From NCBI GenBank assembly GCA_963848205.1, contig CAWKCV010000003.1, forward strand, positions 682,001 to 746,000: DNA of 64,000 bases, written 5' to 3'. Below the pieces are notes generated by a model. That model searched no databases. It was not told the origin of the DNA and saw nothing but the letters and a program-made list of their open reading frames with translations. The DNA is from BOG-908 sp963848205. Its GTDB lineage: Bacteria > Pseudomonadota > Alphaproteobacteria > Acetobacterales > Acetobacteraceae. Position 1 is the first letter of the stretch. Each line of letters begins with the position of its first letter. Shown here piece by piece: positions 27,281 through 35,058 of this stretch. The position numbers and the translations under genes are program-made.

Positions 27281-30151
27281 ATGGCGCCAGCCAGGCGAAA
27301 GCGGCCCCAACCCATGCAGTTTCCGCCCGCGACCGACGAGGATGCAGCCGGCCGGCTGATCGAGGCCATGTCGCGCCTCGACGCGGCCACGCCCTGGCCG
27401 CCCGCGCTGCTGGCCTGCCTGGGCGGCAACAGCCCGTATCTCTCCCAGCTGGCCCTGCGCGAACCGGGAACGCTGCGTGCCATCCTGGCGAACGGCCCGG
27501 ACGCGGTGGCCGACCTCGCCTTGGGCGAGCTCGCCGCCACCCGCCCGGAAGCCAGCCGCGCGCACGTGGCCCGCCAGGCGCGCATCGCCAAGCGCCGCGC
27601 GGCGCTGGCCGCCGCGGTGGCTGATATCGGCCACACCTGGTCGCTGGCCCAGGTGACGCGAACCCTGTCGGACTTGGCGGACATCGCGCTCCGCGTCGTT
27701 ACCAATCACCTGCTGCGCTCGGCTCACGATCGCGGCGAACTGCGGCTGCCGCATCCGGCCACGCCCGACCGCGCGTGCGGCTTCACCGTCCTCGCCATGG
27801 GCAAGCTGGGGGCGGGCGAACTCAATTTCTCCAGCGATGTCGACCTCATCCTGCTGTTCGACCCTGACGCGCAGACTACCGACGCCGAACGCGCCGGCGC
27901 CCATTTCGTGCGACTCGCACGCGACCTCGTCAGCCTGATGCAGCAACGTGATGCCGACGGCTATGTCTTCCGTACCGATTTGCGGCTGCGGCCGGACCCC
28001 GCCTCCACGCCGCTCGCCGTCTCGCTGCCCGCCGCCTTGGCCTATTACGAAGGAGCGGCGCACACCTGGGAACGTGCCGCGATGATCAAGGCGCGGCCGG
28101 TGGCGGGCGACCTCGCACTCGGCCGGCGCTTCCTCGACCAGATACGCCCGTTCCTCTGGCGCCGGCATCTCGACTTCGCCGCCATCGCCGACATCCGCGC
28201 GATGAAGCGGCGCATGGACGATCGCCGTGGCGCGGCCCTGCCGGAAGGCGGCCCACCCGCGCAGCGCCTGCTCGGCCACGACCTCAAGCTGGGGCAGGGC
28301 GGCATACGCGAAATCGAGTTCTGCGCGCAGACGCTGCAGCTCGTCTGGGGCGGCCGCAACCCGGTCCTGCGCTGCCCCGCCACGCTGGACGCGCTCGCCG
28401 CCCTCGGCCAGGCGGGCCACCTGCCGGCGCGCGAAGTGGACGATCTGTCCGCCGCCTACCAAATCCTGCGCGGCGCCGAACACCGGCTGCAGATGGTCGA
28501 CGACCGCCAGACGCACAGCCTGCCCGACACGCCGGACGCACTCGAACGGTTCGCCCGCTTTTTCGGCTATGCGGACGCCGCCTCGTTCGCCGCTATGCTG
28601 CTCGGCCATCTCGACCGCGTGCACGCAATCTTCCGCTACCTGCTCGAACAACCGACGACCGCACCCGACCTGCCTTATGCCACGCGCCCGGAACCGCTTC
28701 CCGTGGCGCCGCCGGCCGATGCTGGCCACCCCTGGGAGGCCTGGCTCGCCGGCCGGCCGCGCGCGCTGCGCACCGAGCGCGCGCGCTCACTGATGACCGA
28801 ACTGCTGCCCGCGCTGATCGCCACCGTCGAGCGCCAGAAACAGCCGCAGACGGTCTGGGCGCGGCTGGACGAATTCATCCATCGCCTGCCCGCCGGCGTG
28901 CAGATCTTCTCCATGCTGCTGCACAACCCCGCTCTGCTCGACCGGCTCGGCGACGTGCTGGGCGCCGCACCCTCGCTGGCCGACCATCTGGCCAGCGTGC
29001 CCGCCGCACTCGAAGGGCTGATCGCGCCGCAGGATATCGACCCCGCACCGGCCGCCTCGCTCGCCACACAGCTTGTCGACGCGCGCGCGGTGGACGAGGC
29101 ATTGTCCATCGCCAGCCGCTTCGTGCGTGGCGAGGAGTTCCGCCTGGCAGTGGCCGAGCTGGACGGCCGCATCGACCAGGATGAAGCAGGTGCCGCGCGC
29201 ACCGCTTTGGCCGAAGCCGCCATCGGCCAATTACTGCCCCTCGTGCTCGCCGACCATGTGCGCCGCTACGGCAAGCTGCGCGGCGGCGGCATGGTGGTCG
29301 TTCTGCTGGGCAAGGCTGGCAGCCGCGAGATGATGGCCGGTTCCGACCTCGATCTGATGGTGATCTACGACCAGCCCGAAGACGCGTCCGAAAGCGACGC
29401 GCCGTCGCGCATGGCGCCGAGCCAGTATTTCGGCCGTGCCGCCCAGGCGCTGATCGCCGCACTCACCGTGCCCACGCGCGACGGCAAGCTCTACGAGGTG
29501 GACATGCGGCTGCGCCCCTCCGGCAGCAAAGGCCCTGTCGCCGTCTCGCTCTCCGCCTTCGAGCGCTATCACCGCGAGAGCGCGTGGACCTGGGAGCGCC
29601 TGGCGCTCACCCGCGCCCGGGTCGTCGCAGGGCCGGCAAAGCTGCGCCGGAAAGTCGCGCGCGCGATCGGCACGGCGCTGCTGCATGGCGATCCTGCTCT
29701 CGTTGCCGAAGACACGCTCGCGATGCGCCGCCGCATGTTTGCCGAGCTGCCACCTTCGGGCGCATGGGACGTGAAACTGCGGCGCGGCGGCCTGATGGAC
29801 GTGGAGTTCCTCGCCCAATCCTTGCAGCTCCGCCACGCCCGCATCCCGAAGCTGCTCGCCCCCGAAACACGCCTCGCCCTTTCCAACGCCGCGCGTGCCG
29901 GCTTGCTGGGCGCCGACGAAGCCGCCCGCCTGATCCAGGCCGACCGCGCCTGGCGCGCCATCCAGGGCCTGCTGCGGATCACCATCGGCCGCGCTGTGCC
30001 GGACACGCTGCCGGAGGTGACGGAACTTCGCCTGGCCAAGCTGCTGGACCGCTTGCTCATCGGCACGCCGGACGCAACTCTGTCCCAACGCACCGACGAT
30101 CTGGCCCACGATGTCTCGGCGTCGTTCGCCCGCCTCATCGGCACGATCTGA
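27281..30151 (+). CDS. glnE: Glutamine synthetase adenylyltransferase/adenylyl-removing enzyme
   Basis: A 956-residue bifunctional enzyme that adenylylates and de-adenylylates glutamine synthetase under GlnB control. Two nucleotidyltransferase domains are visible: the first with MGKLGAGELNFSSDVDLILL near residue 175, the second with LGKAGSREMMAGSDLDLMVI near 680. TDLRLRPDPAS and DMRLRPSGSKGPVAVSL are also conserved. Start ATG 27281 has GAGG upstream; ATG 27314 is an alternative. Both its target (glnA, 62200) and regulator (glnB, 61631) lie in this window. Confidence 0.95.
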   Translation: MAPARRKRPQPMQFPPATDEDAAGRLIEAMSRLDAATPWPPALLACLGGNSPYLSQLALREPGTLRAILANGPDAVADLALGELAATRPEASRAHVARQARIAKRRAALAAAVADIGHTWSLAQVTRTLSDLADIALRVVTNHLLRSAHDRGELRLPHPATPDRACGFTVLAMGKLGAGELNFSSDVDLILLFDPDAQTTDAERAGAHFVRLARDLVSLMQQRDADGYVFRTDLRLRPDPASTPLAVSLPAALAYYEGAAHTWERAAMIKARPVAGDLALGRRFLDQIRPFLWRRHLDFAAIADIRAMKRRMDDRRGAALPEGGPPAQRLLGHDLKLGQGGIREIEFCAQTLQLVWGGRNPVLRCPATLDALAALGQAGHLPAREVDDLSAAYQILRGAEHRLQMVDDRQTHSLPDTPDALERFARFFGYADAASFAAMLLGHLDRVHAIFRYLLEQPTTAPDLPYATRPEPLPVAPPADAGHPWEAWLAGRPRALRTERARSLMTELLPALIATVERQKQPQTVWARLDEFIHRLPAGVQIFSMLLHNPALLDRLGDVLGAAPSLADHLASVPAALEGLIAPQDIDPAPAASLATQLVDARAVDEALSIASRFVRGEEFRLAVAELDGRIDQDEAGAARTALAEAAIGQLLPLVLADHVRRYGKLRGGGMVVVLLGKAGSREMMAGSDLDLMVIYDQPEDASESDAPSRMAPSQYFGRAAQALIAALTVPTRDGKLYEVDMRLRPSGSKGPVAVSLSAFERYHRESAWTWERLALTRARVVAGPAKLRRKVARAIGTALLHGDPALVAEDTLAMRRRMFAELPPSGAWDVKLRRGGLMDVEFLAQSLQLRHARIPKLLAPETRLALSNAARAGLLGADEAARLIQADRAWRAIQGLLRITIGRAVPDTLPEVTELRLAKLLDRLLIGTPDATLSQRTDDLAHDVSASFARLIGTI

Positions 30152-30184
30152 CGCTGCCTCATCTTACGGAGACATTCCCTGCGC

Positions 30185-30646
30185 ATGACACCGCAACCCG
30201 GCGACGCCGCCCCCGCATTCGAGCTGCCCGCAAGCAACGGCCGGACCGTCAGCTCGCACGCCCTGCGCGGGCGGCCTTACGTTCTCTATTTCTATCCGAA
30301 GGCCGATACCTCGGGCTGCACCAAGCAGGCCCTGGCCTTCCAGGAGGCGCTGCCCCAGCTCGGCGCGCTCGGTGTCGAAATCGTCGGCGTCTCACGCGAC
30401 CCGATCCGCGCGCTCGACAAGTTCGCGCAGAAATACAGCCTGTCGTTCCCGCTGGCCTCCGACGAAGCCGGCACGGTGACGGACGCCTATGGGGTGTGGG
30501 TGGAGAAGTCGATGTATGGAAAGAAATACATGGGCATCGAGCGATCGACTGTGCTGGTGGATGCGACCGGCAGCATCAAGCGCTTCTGGTCCAAGGTTAA
30601 GGTCGATGGGCACGTGACAGAGGTTCTGGCGGCCATACACACGTAG
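30185..30646 (+). CDS. bcp: Thioredoxin-dependent peroxiredoxin (Bcp/PrxQ)
   Basis: A 153-residue atypical peroxiredoxin that reduces hydrogen peroxide and organic hydroperoxides. The active site FYPKADTSGCTKQALAF has the peroxidatic Cys45. The resolving Cys that many Bcp proteins carry five residues later is Leu50 here, so this looks like the 1-Cys variant needing an external thiol. SRDPIRALDKFAQKYSLSFP and the end RSTVLVDATG are typical. It ends at a repeat arm and is convergent with the ferredoxin gene. Confidence 0.92.
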   Translation: MTPQPGDAAPAFELPASNGRTVSSHALRGRPYVLYFYPKADTSGCTKQALAFQEALPQLGALGVEIVGVSRDPIRALDKFAQKYSLSFPLASDEAGTVTDAYGVWVEKSMYGKKYMGIERSTVLVDATGSIKRFWSKVKVDGHVTEVLAAIHT

Positions 30647-30690
30647 GCAAGCAGTCTTTCTTTTTGAAAAGAAGGACCAAAAAACTCCTG
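30645..30690. repeat. Dispersed palindromic element, locus 9 (single arm A)
   Basis: GGCAAGCAGTC, a TTTCTTTTTGAAAAGAA hairpin and GGACCAAAAAACTCCTG. It fills nearly all of the gap between convergent bcp and ferredoxin genes. Confidence 0.85.
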
Positions 30691-30695
30691 CTTGT

Positions 30696-31016
30696 TTAGC
30701 CTTGGGTGGCGGGGGTGGTCACTGTCAGGCCGTCCAGGTCGGCTGTCAGGACAAGCTGGCAGGAGAGGCGGCTGGTGGGGGTGGGGTCGGTGACCAGGTC
30801 CAGCGTGTCTTCTTCGAGCGACGCGGGCGGTGGCAGGCGGGCGGCCCATTCCGGCGACACGATCACGTGGCACGTGGCGCAGGCGCACGAGCCGCCGCAC
30901 TCCGCGTCGATGCCGTCCACCCCGTTCATCACCGCGGCACGCATCACGCTCATGCCGACCGCCGCATCGACGGTGACCGACTTCCCCGCATGCGAAATGT
31001 AAGTAACCTTTGGCAA
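30696..31016 (-). CDS. 2Fe-2S ferredoxin (adrenodoxin type)
   Basis: A 106-residue electron carrier. The cluster ligands are Cys40, Cys46 and Cys49 in CGGSCACATCHV and Cys86 in RLSCQL, giving the C-x5-C-x2-C-x36-C spacing of adrenodoxin-type ferredoxins. MPKVTYISHAGKSVTVDA is a typical start. The redox partner is unknown; no P450 or reductase is adjacent. The isc-linked Fdx role is possible but no isc genes are here. Confidence 0.92.
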   Translation of the reverse strand: MPKVTYISHAGKSVTVDAAVGMSVMRAAVMNGVDGIDAECGGSCACATCHVIVSPEWAARLPPPASLEEDTLDLVTDPTPTSRLSCQLVLTADLDGLTVTTPATQG

Positions 31017-31083
31017 ACCACTCTCCCGTCGAAGCCCGCGTGGTGCTGTCGCAAGCGTCTCAAGTCAAGCAGCCGCTTGGAAG

Positions 31084-31130
31084 CAGAATTTTTCTGGTCC
31101 TTTTTTTACCCGGAAAGGACTGCTTGCGTT
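31084..31130. repeat. Dispersed palindromic element, locus 10 (single arm A, inverted)
   Basis: AGAATTTTTCTGGTCC, TTTTTTTACCCGGAAAGGAC, TGCTTGCG. Unusually it lies in a divergent gap, between the ferredoxin start and the rplU promoter region. Confidence 0.75.
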
Positions 31131-31131
31131 C

Positions 31132-31160
31132 TTGACTAACAAACCCGAACCGCCCTAAGA
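31132..31160 (+). promoter_or_regulatory. Possible sigma-70 promoter of rplU-rpmA-obgE
   Basis: TTGACT (31132-31137) and CTAAGA (31155-31160) are spaced 17 nt. This would place the start about 65-70 nt before rplU. Confidence 0.4.
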
Positions 31161-31200
31161 GCGCCGACCCGGGCGCGCCGCCGCTCAAACGATAAGAATT

Positions 31201-31218
31201 GGGCGCCAACGAGCGCCC
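31201..31218 (+). promoter_or_regulatory. Leader hairpin before rplU
   Basis: GGGCGC-CAACGA-GCGCCC is a perfect 6-bp GC stem in the presumed 5' leader, 16 nt before the rplU start. A role in L21-L27 autoregulation is conceivable but unproven. Confidence 0.4.
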
Positions 31219-31234
31219 ACCACGGAGCCTGAAT

Positions 31235-31549
31235 ATGTTTGCTGTGATCCGCACCGGCGGAAAGCAGTATCGCGTGACGCCGAACGCGATACTGAAGGTT
31301 GAGAAGCTGGAAGCCGAAGAGGGTTCCGTTTTCACGTTTACCGACGTTCTGGCCGTGGGCTCGGACGCGGGTGTGACGATCGGCACGCCGGTAGTCGCCG
31401 GCGCCACGGTGACCGCGACGGTCATCGCGCAGGACCGCCTGGAAAAGGTGATCATCTTCAAGAAGCGTCGTCGGCAGAACAGCCGGCGCAAGAACGGCCA
31501 CCGCCAGCACGTGACAGTGTTGCGCGTGGCCGACATCGTGGCCGCCTGA
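31235..31549 (+). CDS. rplU: 50S ribosomal protein L21
   Basis: A 104-residue L21. MFAVIRTGGKQYRVTPNAIL is the classic start, and KKRRRQNSRRKNGHRQHVT is the basic rRNA-binding tail. The ATG at 31235 follows ACGGAGCC; earlier in-frame starts would add residues absent from the family. It heads the conserved rplU-rpmA-obgE order. A short leader hairpin precedes it. Confidence 0.97.
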   Translation: MFAVIRTGGKQYRVTPNAILKVEKLEAEEGSVFTFTDVLAVGSDAGVTIGTPVVAGATVTATVIAQDRLEKVIIFKKRRRQNSRRKNGHRQHVTVLRVADIVAA

Positions 31550-31562
31550 GGAGTACGGGACT

Positions 31563-31832
31563 ATGGCACATAAGAAGGCAGGCGGCTCGTCCCGCAACGG
31601 TCGCGATACCGAAGGGCGCCGCCTTGGCGTGAAGAAGTACGGCGGCGAGAAGGTCATCGCCGGCAACATCATCATCCGGCAGCGCGGCACACGCTGGAAG
31701 CCCGGCACCAATGTCGGGCTCGGGCGCGACCATACGATTTTCGCCGTGGTCGACGGCCACGTGAAATTTCAGACGCGGGCGGACGACCGGGTTTATGTGA
31801 GCGTCGAGAAGTTGCCTTTGGCGGCGGAGTAA
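31563..31832 (+). CDS. rpmA: 50S ribosomal protein L27
   Basis: An 89-residue L27 beginning MAHKKAGGSSRNGRDTEGRR, with the flexible N-terminus that reaches the peptidyl-transferase centre. GVKKYGGEKVIAGNIIIRQR and GTRWKPGTNVGLGRDHTIFA are diagnostic. GAGGAG precedes the ATG. It sits 13 nt after rplU and so is co-transcribed. A paired repeat element separates it from obgE. Confidence 0.97.
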   Translation: MAHKKAGGSSRNGRDTEGRRLGVKKYGGEKVIAGNIIIRQRGTRWKPGTNVGLGRDHTIFAVVDGHVKFQTRADDRVYVSVEKLPLAAE

Positions 31833-31960
31833 GGAAGCAGTCCTTTTCTGAAAAAAGGACCAAGAAACTTTTGAAATCTGGCATACGCTGGTCCCAAGGC
31901 CCGCGACAGCACTAGCAAAAGTCTTTTGCTTCTTTTCTTCAGAAAAGAAGACTTTTTCTT
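31831..31960. repeat. Dispersed palindromic element, locus 11 (inverted pair)
   Basis: Arm A starts inside the rpmA stop codon (AAGGAAGCAG, TCCTTTTCTGAAAAAAGGA, CCAAGAAACTTTTG). The inverted arm B (31915-31960) ends 4 nt before the obgE ATG. The pair therefore fills the whole rpmA-obgE gap inside a normally tight operon. Confidence 0.88.
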
Positions 31961-31964
31961 TGCA

Positions 31965-32966
31965 ATGAAATTCCTGGACCAAGCCAAGATCTACGTGCGC
32001 AGCGGTGACGGCGGAGACGGCGTCATCGCCTTTCGCCGTGAGCGTTTCATCGAGTTCGGCGGCCCGGACGGCGGCACCGGCGGCCGCGGCGGCCACGTGA
32101 TCTTCGAAGCCGTCCCCAACCTCAATACGCTCATCGACTTCCGCTACACCCAGCATTTTCGCGCCCGCAAAGGCGGCAATGGCGCGGGCTCGGACCGCAC
32201 CGGCGCCGGCGCCGAGGACGTGCGCATCAAGGTCCCCATCGGCACCCAGATCCTCGCCGACGATCAGGAAACGCTGCTGGCCGACCTCGACGAACCCGGC
32301 AAAGAGGTCGTGCTGCTGCGCGGCGGCGATGGCGGCCACGGCAACACGCACTTCAAGACGAGCACCAACCGCGCCCCCCGCCGTGCCGACAAAGGCTGGC
32401 CAGGTGAGGAGCGCTGGATCTGGCTGCGGCTGAAGCTGATCGCGGACGCGGGCATCGTCGGCCTGCCCAACGCCGGCAAAAGCACGTTCCTGGCCGCCTC
32501 CAGCGCCGCGCGCCCGAAGATTGCCGACTACCCGTTCACCACGCTGCACCCGCAACTCGGCGTCATCCGCCTATCCAACACCGAAGAGTTCGTGCTGGCC
32601 GACATTCCCGGCCTCATCGAAGGCGCCCACGAAGGCGCCGGCTTGGGCGACCGATTCCTCGGCCATGTGGAGCGCTGCGCGGTGCTGTTGCACATGGTCG
32701 ACGGTGCCGCCGGCGACGTGGTGGATGCCTGGCGCACGGTACGCGGCGAGCTTTCGGCCTATGGCGCGGGGCTCGAGGACAAGCCGGAGCTGATCGTGCT
32801 CAACAAGCTCGATTCGATGAGCCCGCGGGAAGCGAGCGCGCGGCGGTCGGCGCTCTCGCGGGCGAGCGGGCAGGTGGTGCGGATGATGAGCGGGGTGACC
32901 GGCGCGGGGGTGCCGGAGATGCTGCGCGCGTTGCAGGATGCGATTACGGAGCATCGGAGAAGGTAG
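31965..32966 (+). CDS. obgE: GTPase Obg/CgtA
   Basis: A 333-residue ribosome-associated GTPase. The glycine-rich Obg domain (1-158) begins MKFLDQAKIYVRSGDGGDG. The G domain has G1 GLPNAGKST, the switch region YPFTTLHPQLG, G3 ADIPGLIEGA and G4 NKLD. It acts in 50S assembly and stress/growth control. ATG 31965 is chosen; the frame is open upstream only through the repeat element. No clear ribosome site remains because the element ends 4 nt before the start. Confidence 0.96.
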   Translation: MKFLDQAKIYVRSGDGGDGVIAFRRERFIEFGGPDGGTGGRGGHVIFEAVPNLNTLIDFRYTQHFRARKGGNGAGSDRTGAGAEDVRIKVPIGTQILADDQETLLADLDEPGKEVVLLRGGDGGHGNTHFKTSTNRAPRRADKGWPGEERWIWLRLKLIADAGIVGLPNAGKSTFLAASSAARPKIADYPFTTLHPQLGVIRLSNTEEFVLADIPGLIEGAHEGAGLGDRFLGHVERCAVLLHMVDGAAGDVVDAWRTVRGELSAYGAGLEDKPELIVLNKLDSMSPREASARRSALSRASGQVVRMMSGVTGAGVPEMLRALQDAITEHRRR

Positions 32967-33042
32967 GCAAGGCCTTCTTTTCTGAAGAAAAGAAGCAAAA
33001 GACTTTTGCTCCGCTGTCGCGATGCTCACGGCGAGCATAGGC
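32964..33042. repeat. Dispersed palindromic element, locus 12 (arm B plus core)
   Basis: AGGCAAGGCC, CTTCTTTTCTGAAGAAAAG, AAGCAAAAGACTTTTG, then GCTCCGCTGTCGCGATGCTC. It begins at the obgE stop. The core tail encodes the last residues and stop of the convergent pterin dehydratase gene. Confidence 0.88.
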
Positions 33043-33319
33043 GATCCACGGCGGCGGCCAGCCGAACATCGCGCCCCGACAATCCGCCCGTATCATGCGT
33101 CGTCAGCGTGATGGTCACGCGGTTATAGACGTTCTCCCATTCCGGATGATGGTCCTGCTGTTCGGCCAGCAGCGCCACACGGCACATGAACCCCCAGGCC
33201 TGGCTGAAATCGGCGAACTTGAAGTGGCGCACGATCGCGTCCCGTCCCTCGGCCATGCGCCACTCGGGCAATTCGGCCGCCAGCGCCGCGCGTTGCGCCT
33301 CATCGAGCTTTGCGACCAT
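33026..33319 (-). CDS. phhB: 4a-hydroxytetrahydrobiopterin dehydratase
   Basis: A 97-residue pterin-4a-carbinolamine dehydratase. The active-site block AEQQDHHPEWENVYNRVTIT and then LTTHDTGGLSGRDVRLA carries the conserved His-His-Pro. The enzyme recycles oxidised pterin after aromatic amino acid hydroxylation, although many bacteria keep it without phenylalanine hydroxylase. The last codons (LCSP and stop) lie inside the core of a repeat element. Confidence 0.92.
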   Translation of the reverse strand: MVAKLDEAQRAALAAELPEWRMAEGRDAIVRHFKFADFSQAWGFMCRVALLAEQQDHHPEWENVYNRVTITLTTHDTGGLSGRDVRLAAAVDRLCSP

Positions 33320-33351
33320 AGAGCGTCTCCTACCGACAGTCGGGGTTCGTC

Positions 33352-33756
33352 ATGCCAGCCTACACCACGCCGCCCACCGAGGACGACATACTGGCGATGG
33401 CCGAAGCCGCCCTGGCCGCATTGCCGGAGCGGCTCTCCCGCCACGCACGCGACATCGCGATCATGGTCGAGGACCTGGCCGACGACGAAACGCTGGAAGC
33501 GCTGGAAATCGACAATGCGTGGGAGCTGACCGGCCTGTATCGCGGCATACCGCTGGCCGAACGCAGCGTATCCGACCCGGTGCGGTTGCCGGACATGATC
33601 CTGCTCTACCGCGACCCGATCCTCATCGAGTGGATCGAAGGCGGCGAAGACCTTGCGCGCCTGGTCGGCAGCGTCCTGGTCCACGAAATCGCCCACCATT
33701 TCGGCTTCTCCGACGCTGAAATCGAAGCAATCGAAGCCGACATGAAAGACAGATAG
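33352..33756 (+). CDS. Zincin-like metallopeptidase family protein
   Basis: A 134-residue protein with HEIAHHFGFSDAEIEAIE near the C-terminus (His111, Glu112, His115), the HExxH zinc motif of the short bacterial metallopeptidase family (DUF1025 type). The middle segment VRLPDMILLYRDPILIEW is also typical. Single-domain, no signal peptide. Physiological substrate unknown. It is divergent from phhB, 32 bp apart. Confidence 0.85.
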   Translation: MPAYTTPPTEDDILAMAEAALAALPERLSRHARDIAIMVEDLADDETLEALEIDNAWELTGLYRGIPLAERSVSDPVRLPDMILLYRDPILIEWIEGGEDLARLVGSVLVHEIAHHFGFSDAEIEAIEADMKDR

Positions 33757-33800
33757 CAAAATCTTTTGGTCCGCTTGTTTAGAAAAGGACTGCTTTCTTC
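33757..33800. repeat. Dispersed palindromic element, locus 13 (single arm A, inverted)
   Basis: CAAAATCTTTTGGTCC, then GCTTGTTTAGAAAAGGAC, then TGCTTTCTTCC. It starts right after one stop codon and encodes the last residues of the convergent gene at 33779. Confidence 0.82.
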
Positions 33801-34165
33801 CATTCCCGCAGCGTGTAAGCCGCCGGCGCCTCCGCCAGCAAAACCGCCCCGCAGTCGACAGCCCGCTCGGCGATATCCGCCCAAACCACCACGCCCGTCC
33901 GCAGCACCAGCAAACGCTGCCCCTCGCGCAAAGCCTCCAGCGCGTGCCCCGGCGAGGCGCCGCAATCGAGGACATGGCGCATGTCGGCGTGCGGCACGGC
34001 GGCGCAGGCCTGGCGCATCAGCGCCTGCCACCAGCCAACGCCGGCGTAGCTCGCCGCATTCTCCGCCGACAGCAGCGTGATTGGCCGCGCGCACGAGGCG
34101 GCAGCCTGCAAGGCCTCGCACGCCATCGCCAGCCCATGCACGATGACCGCAGGAGGCAGTTCCAT
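33779..34165 (-). CDS. Hypothetical protein
   Basis: A 128-residue Ala-rich protein, MELPPAVIVHGLAMACEALQ at the start, with RPITLLSAENAASYAGVGWW and the phrase HVLDCGASPGHALEALREG. I do not recognise the family; the Cys and Gly-rich middle could bind a ligand but no motif is diagnostic. The C-terminal EWKKAVLF and stop are read from a repeat arm, so the original C-terminus may have been replaced. Divergent from the DUF4164-like gene. Confidence 0.6.
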   Translation of the reverse strand: MELPPAVIVHGLAMACEALQAAASCARPITLLSAENAASYAGVGWWQALMRQACAAVPHADMRHVLDCGASPGHALEALREGQRLLVLRTGVVVWADIAERAVDCGAVLLAEAPAAYTLREWKKAVLF

Positions 34166-34224
34166 GCTTGACGTTCAAGCGGTTGCGCGCTTTCTCTTCA
34201 AGGCCGATTGAGGTGCGCGCGAGC

Positions 34225-34422
34225 ATGGCCGACTACGCCGACAGCACGGAACAGGATGCGGCACGGCTCGAAGCGGCATTGGCGCGTATCGCGCGCGCCC
34301 GCTCAGCCCGGCCCGCCGCGGCCGGCAAGCCTGCCGCTCAGGCAGATGTAGATCTCCGCGCGCGCCTGGACGACCTCATTGCCGAATTGCGCGGCGTGCT
34401 CGGCCGCGACTCGGCTGATTGA
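34225..34422 (+). CDS. Small coiled-coil protein (DUF4164-like) upstream of zapA
   Basis: A 65-residue protein, MADYADSTEQDAARLEAALA then an Ala/Arg-rich helix and DVDLRARLDDLIAELRGVLG. The helical heptad character and position directly before zapA fit the DUF4164 coiled-coil proteins found there in alphaproteobacteria. It may take part in division or simply be a conserved neighbour. An in-frame start at 34168 exists but would overlap the divergent gene's upstream region and adds no conserved sequence. Confidence 0.65.
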   Translation: MADYADSTEQDAARLEAALARIARARSARPAAAGKPAAQADVDLRARLDDLIAELRGVLGRDSAD

Positions 34423-34472
34423 TGTAGCCACCCCGCCCACAGAGTGCGACTTAGCAGCAGGAAGGAGCCGAC

Positions 34473-34799
34473 TTGGCCCAGCTCACGATCAAGATAAACG
34501 GCTACGCCTACACCGTCGGCTGCGACGACGGGCAGGAGCGGCATCTGATGCAGATGGCGTCCGAAGTCGAAGCCCGCATTGACAGCATCAAGGCGCTCGG
34601 CGGCCAAAGCGGTGAATCGCGCCTGCTGGTGCTGGCCGCCCTGCTGATGGCCGACGAACTGCATGACCAGAAGCAGTTGCTCGCCAACCTGCAAGCCGAG
34701 ATCACCCGCGCGCCGCAGGCGGCCGCGACCAGCCGCAAACGTATCGCGCGGCTGGCCGACCAGGCGGAAGAGATTGCGCAGGGGCTCGAGCAGACCTAA
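34473..34799 (+). CDS. zapA: Cell division protein ZapA
   Basis: A 108-residue FtsZ-associated protein. It starts with TTG (34473-34475) behind AGGAAGGAG, a strong ribosome site. MAQLTIKINGYAYTVGCDDG and EARIDSIKALGGQSGESRLL are family marks, followed by a C-terminal coiled coil. It promotes FtsZ bundling at mid-cell. The order zapA-6S RNA-fau downstream is the classical proteobacterial arrangement and supports the call. Confidence 0.92.
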   Translation: MAQLTIKINGYAYTVGCDDGQERHLMQMASEVEARIDSIKALGGQSGESRLLVLAALLMADELHDQKQLLANLQAEITRAPQAAATSRKRIARLADQAEEIAQGLEQT

Positions 34800-34804
34800 G
34801 TAGG

Positions 34805-34966
34805 GAGGGCGGGGCTACTGGGTGCGTCAGGCAATTCATCCCCGGGGCCGATAAGCACACCCTCGGGGGCTGGCTCTGTCGAGATCCTGGTCTCGGTATC
34901 TGGTTCCCACCTGCACACGCAGGCTCTGGGGGGTGAGACGACCAACGGCTTTGGTGGCTCCGCACT
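34805..34966 (+). ncRNA. ssrS: 6S RNA
   Basis: Located between zapA and fau, the conserved position of 6S RNA, which mimics an open promoter and binds sigma-70 RNA polymerase. The closing stem is visible: GCGGGGCTAC (34809-34818) pairs with GTGGCTCCGC (34954-34963) over 10 positions with G-U pairs. The inner segment GGCTCTGTCGAGATCCTGG and GGTATCTGGTTCCCACCTG looks like one side of the large central bubble and its hairpins. Length about 160 nt is normal for alphaproteobacteria. Exact ends are estimates. Confidence 0.85.
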
Positions 34967-34976
34967 TTTCTTCAGG

Positions 34977-35022
34977 TAAGAAAGCAGTCCTTTCTTGAAA
35001 AGAAGGACCAGGAAACTTCGGC
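34977..35022. repeat. Dispersed palindromic element, locus 14 (single arm A)
   Basis: GTAAGAAAGCAG, TCCTTTCTTGAAAAGAAGGA, CCAGGAAACTTCGG. It follows directly after the 6S RNA 3' end, the one copy abutting an RNA gene rather than a CDS stop. Confidence 0.82.
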
Positions 35023-35035
35023 TAGTTACGTCGTC

Positions 35036-35058
35036 ATGACCGGACTTGATCCTGTCAT
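35036..35058. repeat. REP-like palindrome overlapping the fau start
   Basis: ATGAC-c-GGA-cttga-TCC-t-GTCAT is an interrupted palindrome of the kind common between alphaproteobacterial genes (GTCATGACCGG, then CTTG, then the mirror half). A relative lies at 36505-36601. Confidence 0.6.
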
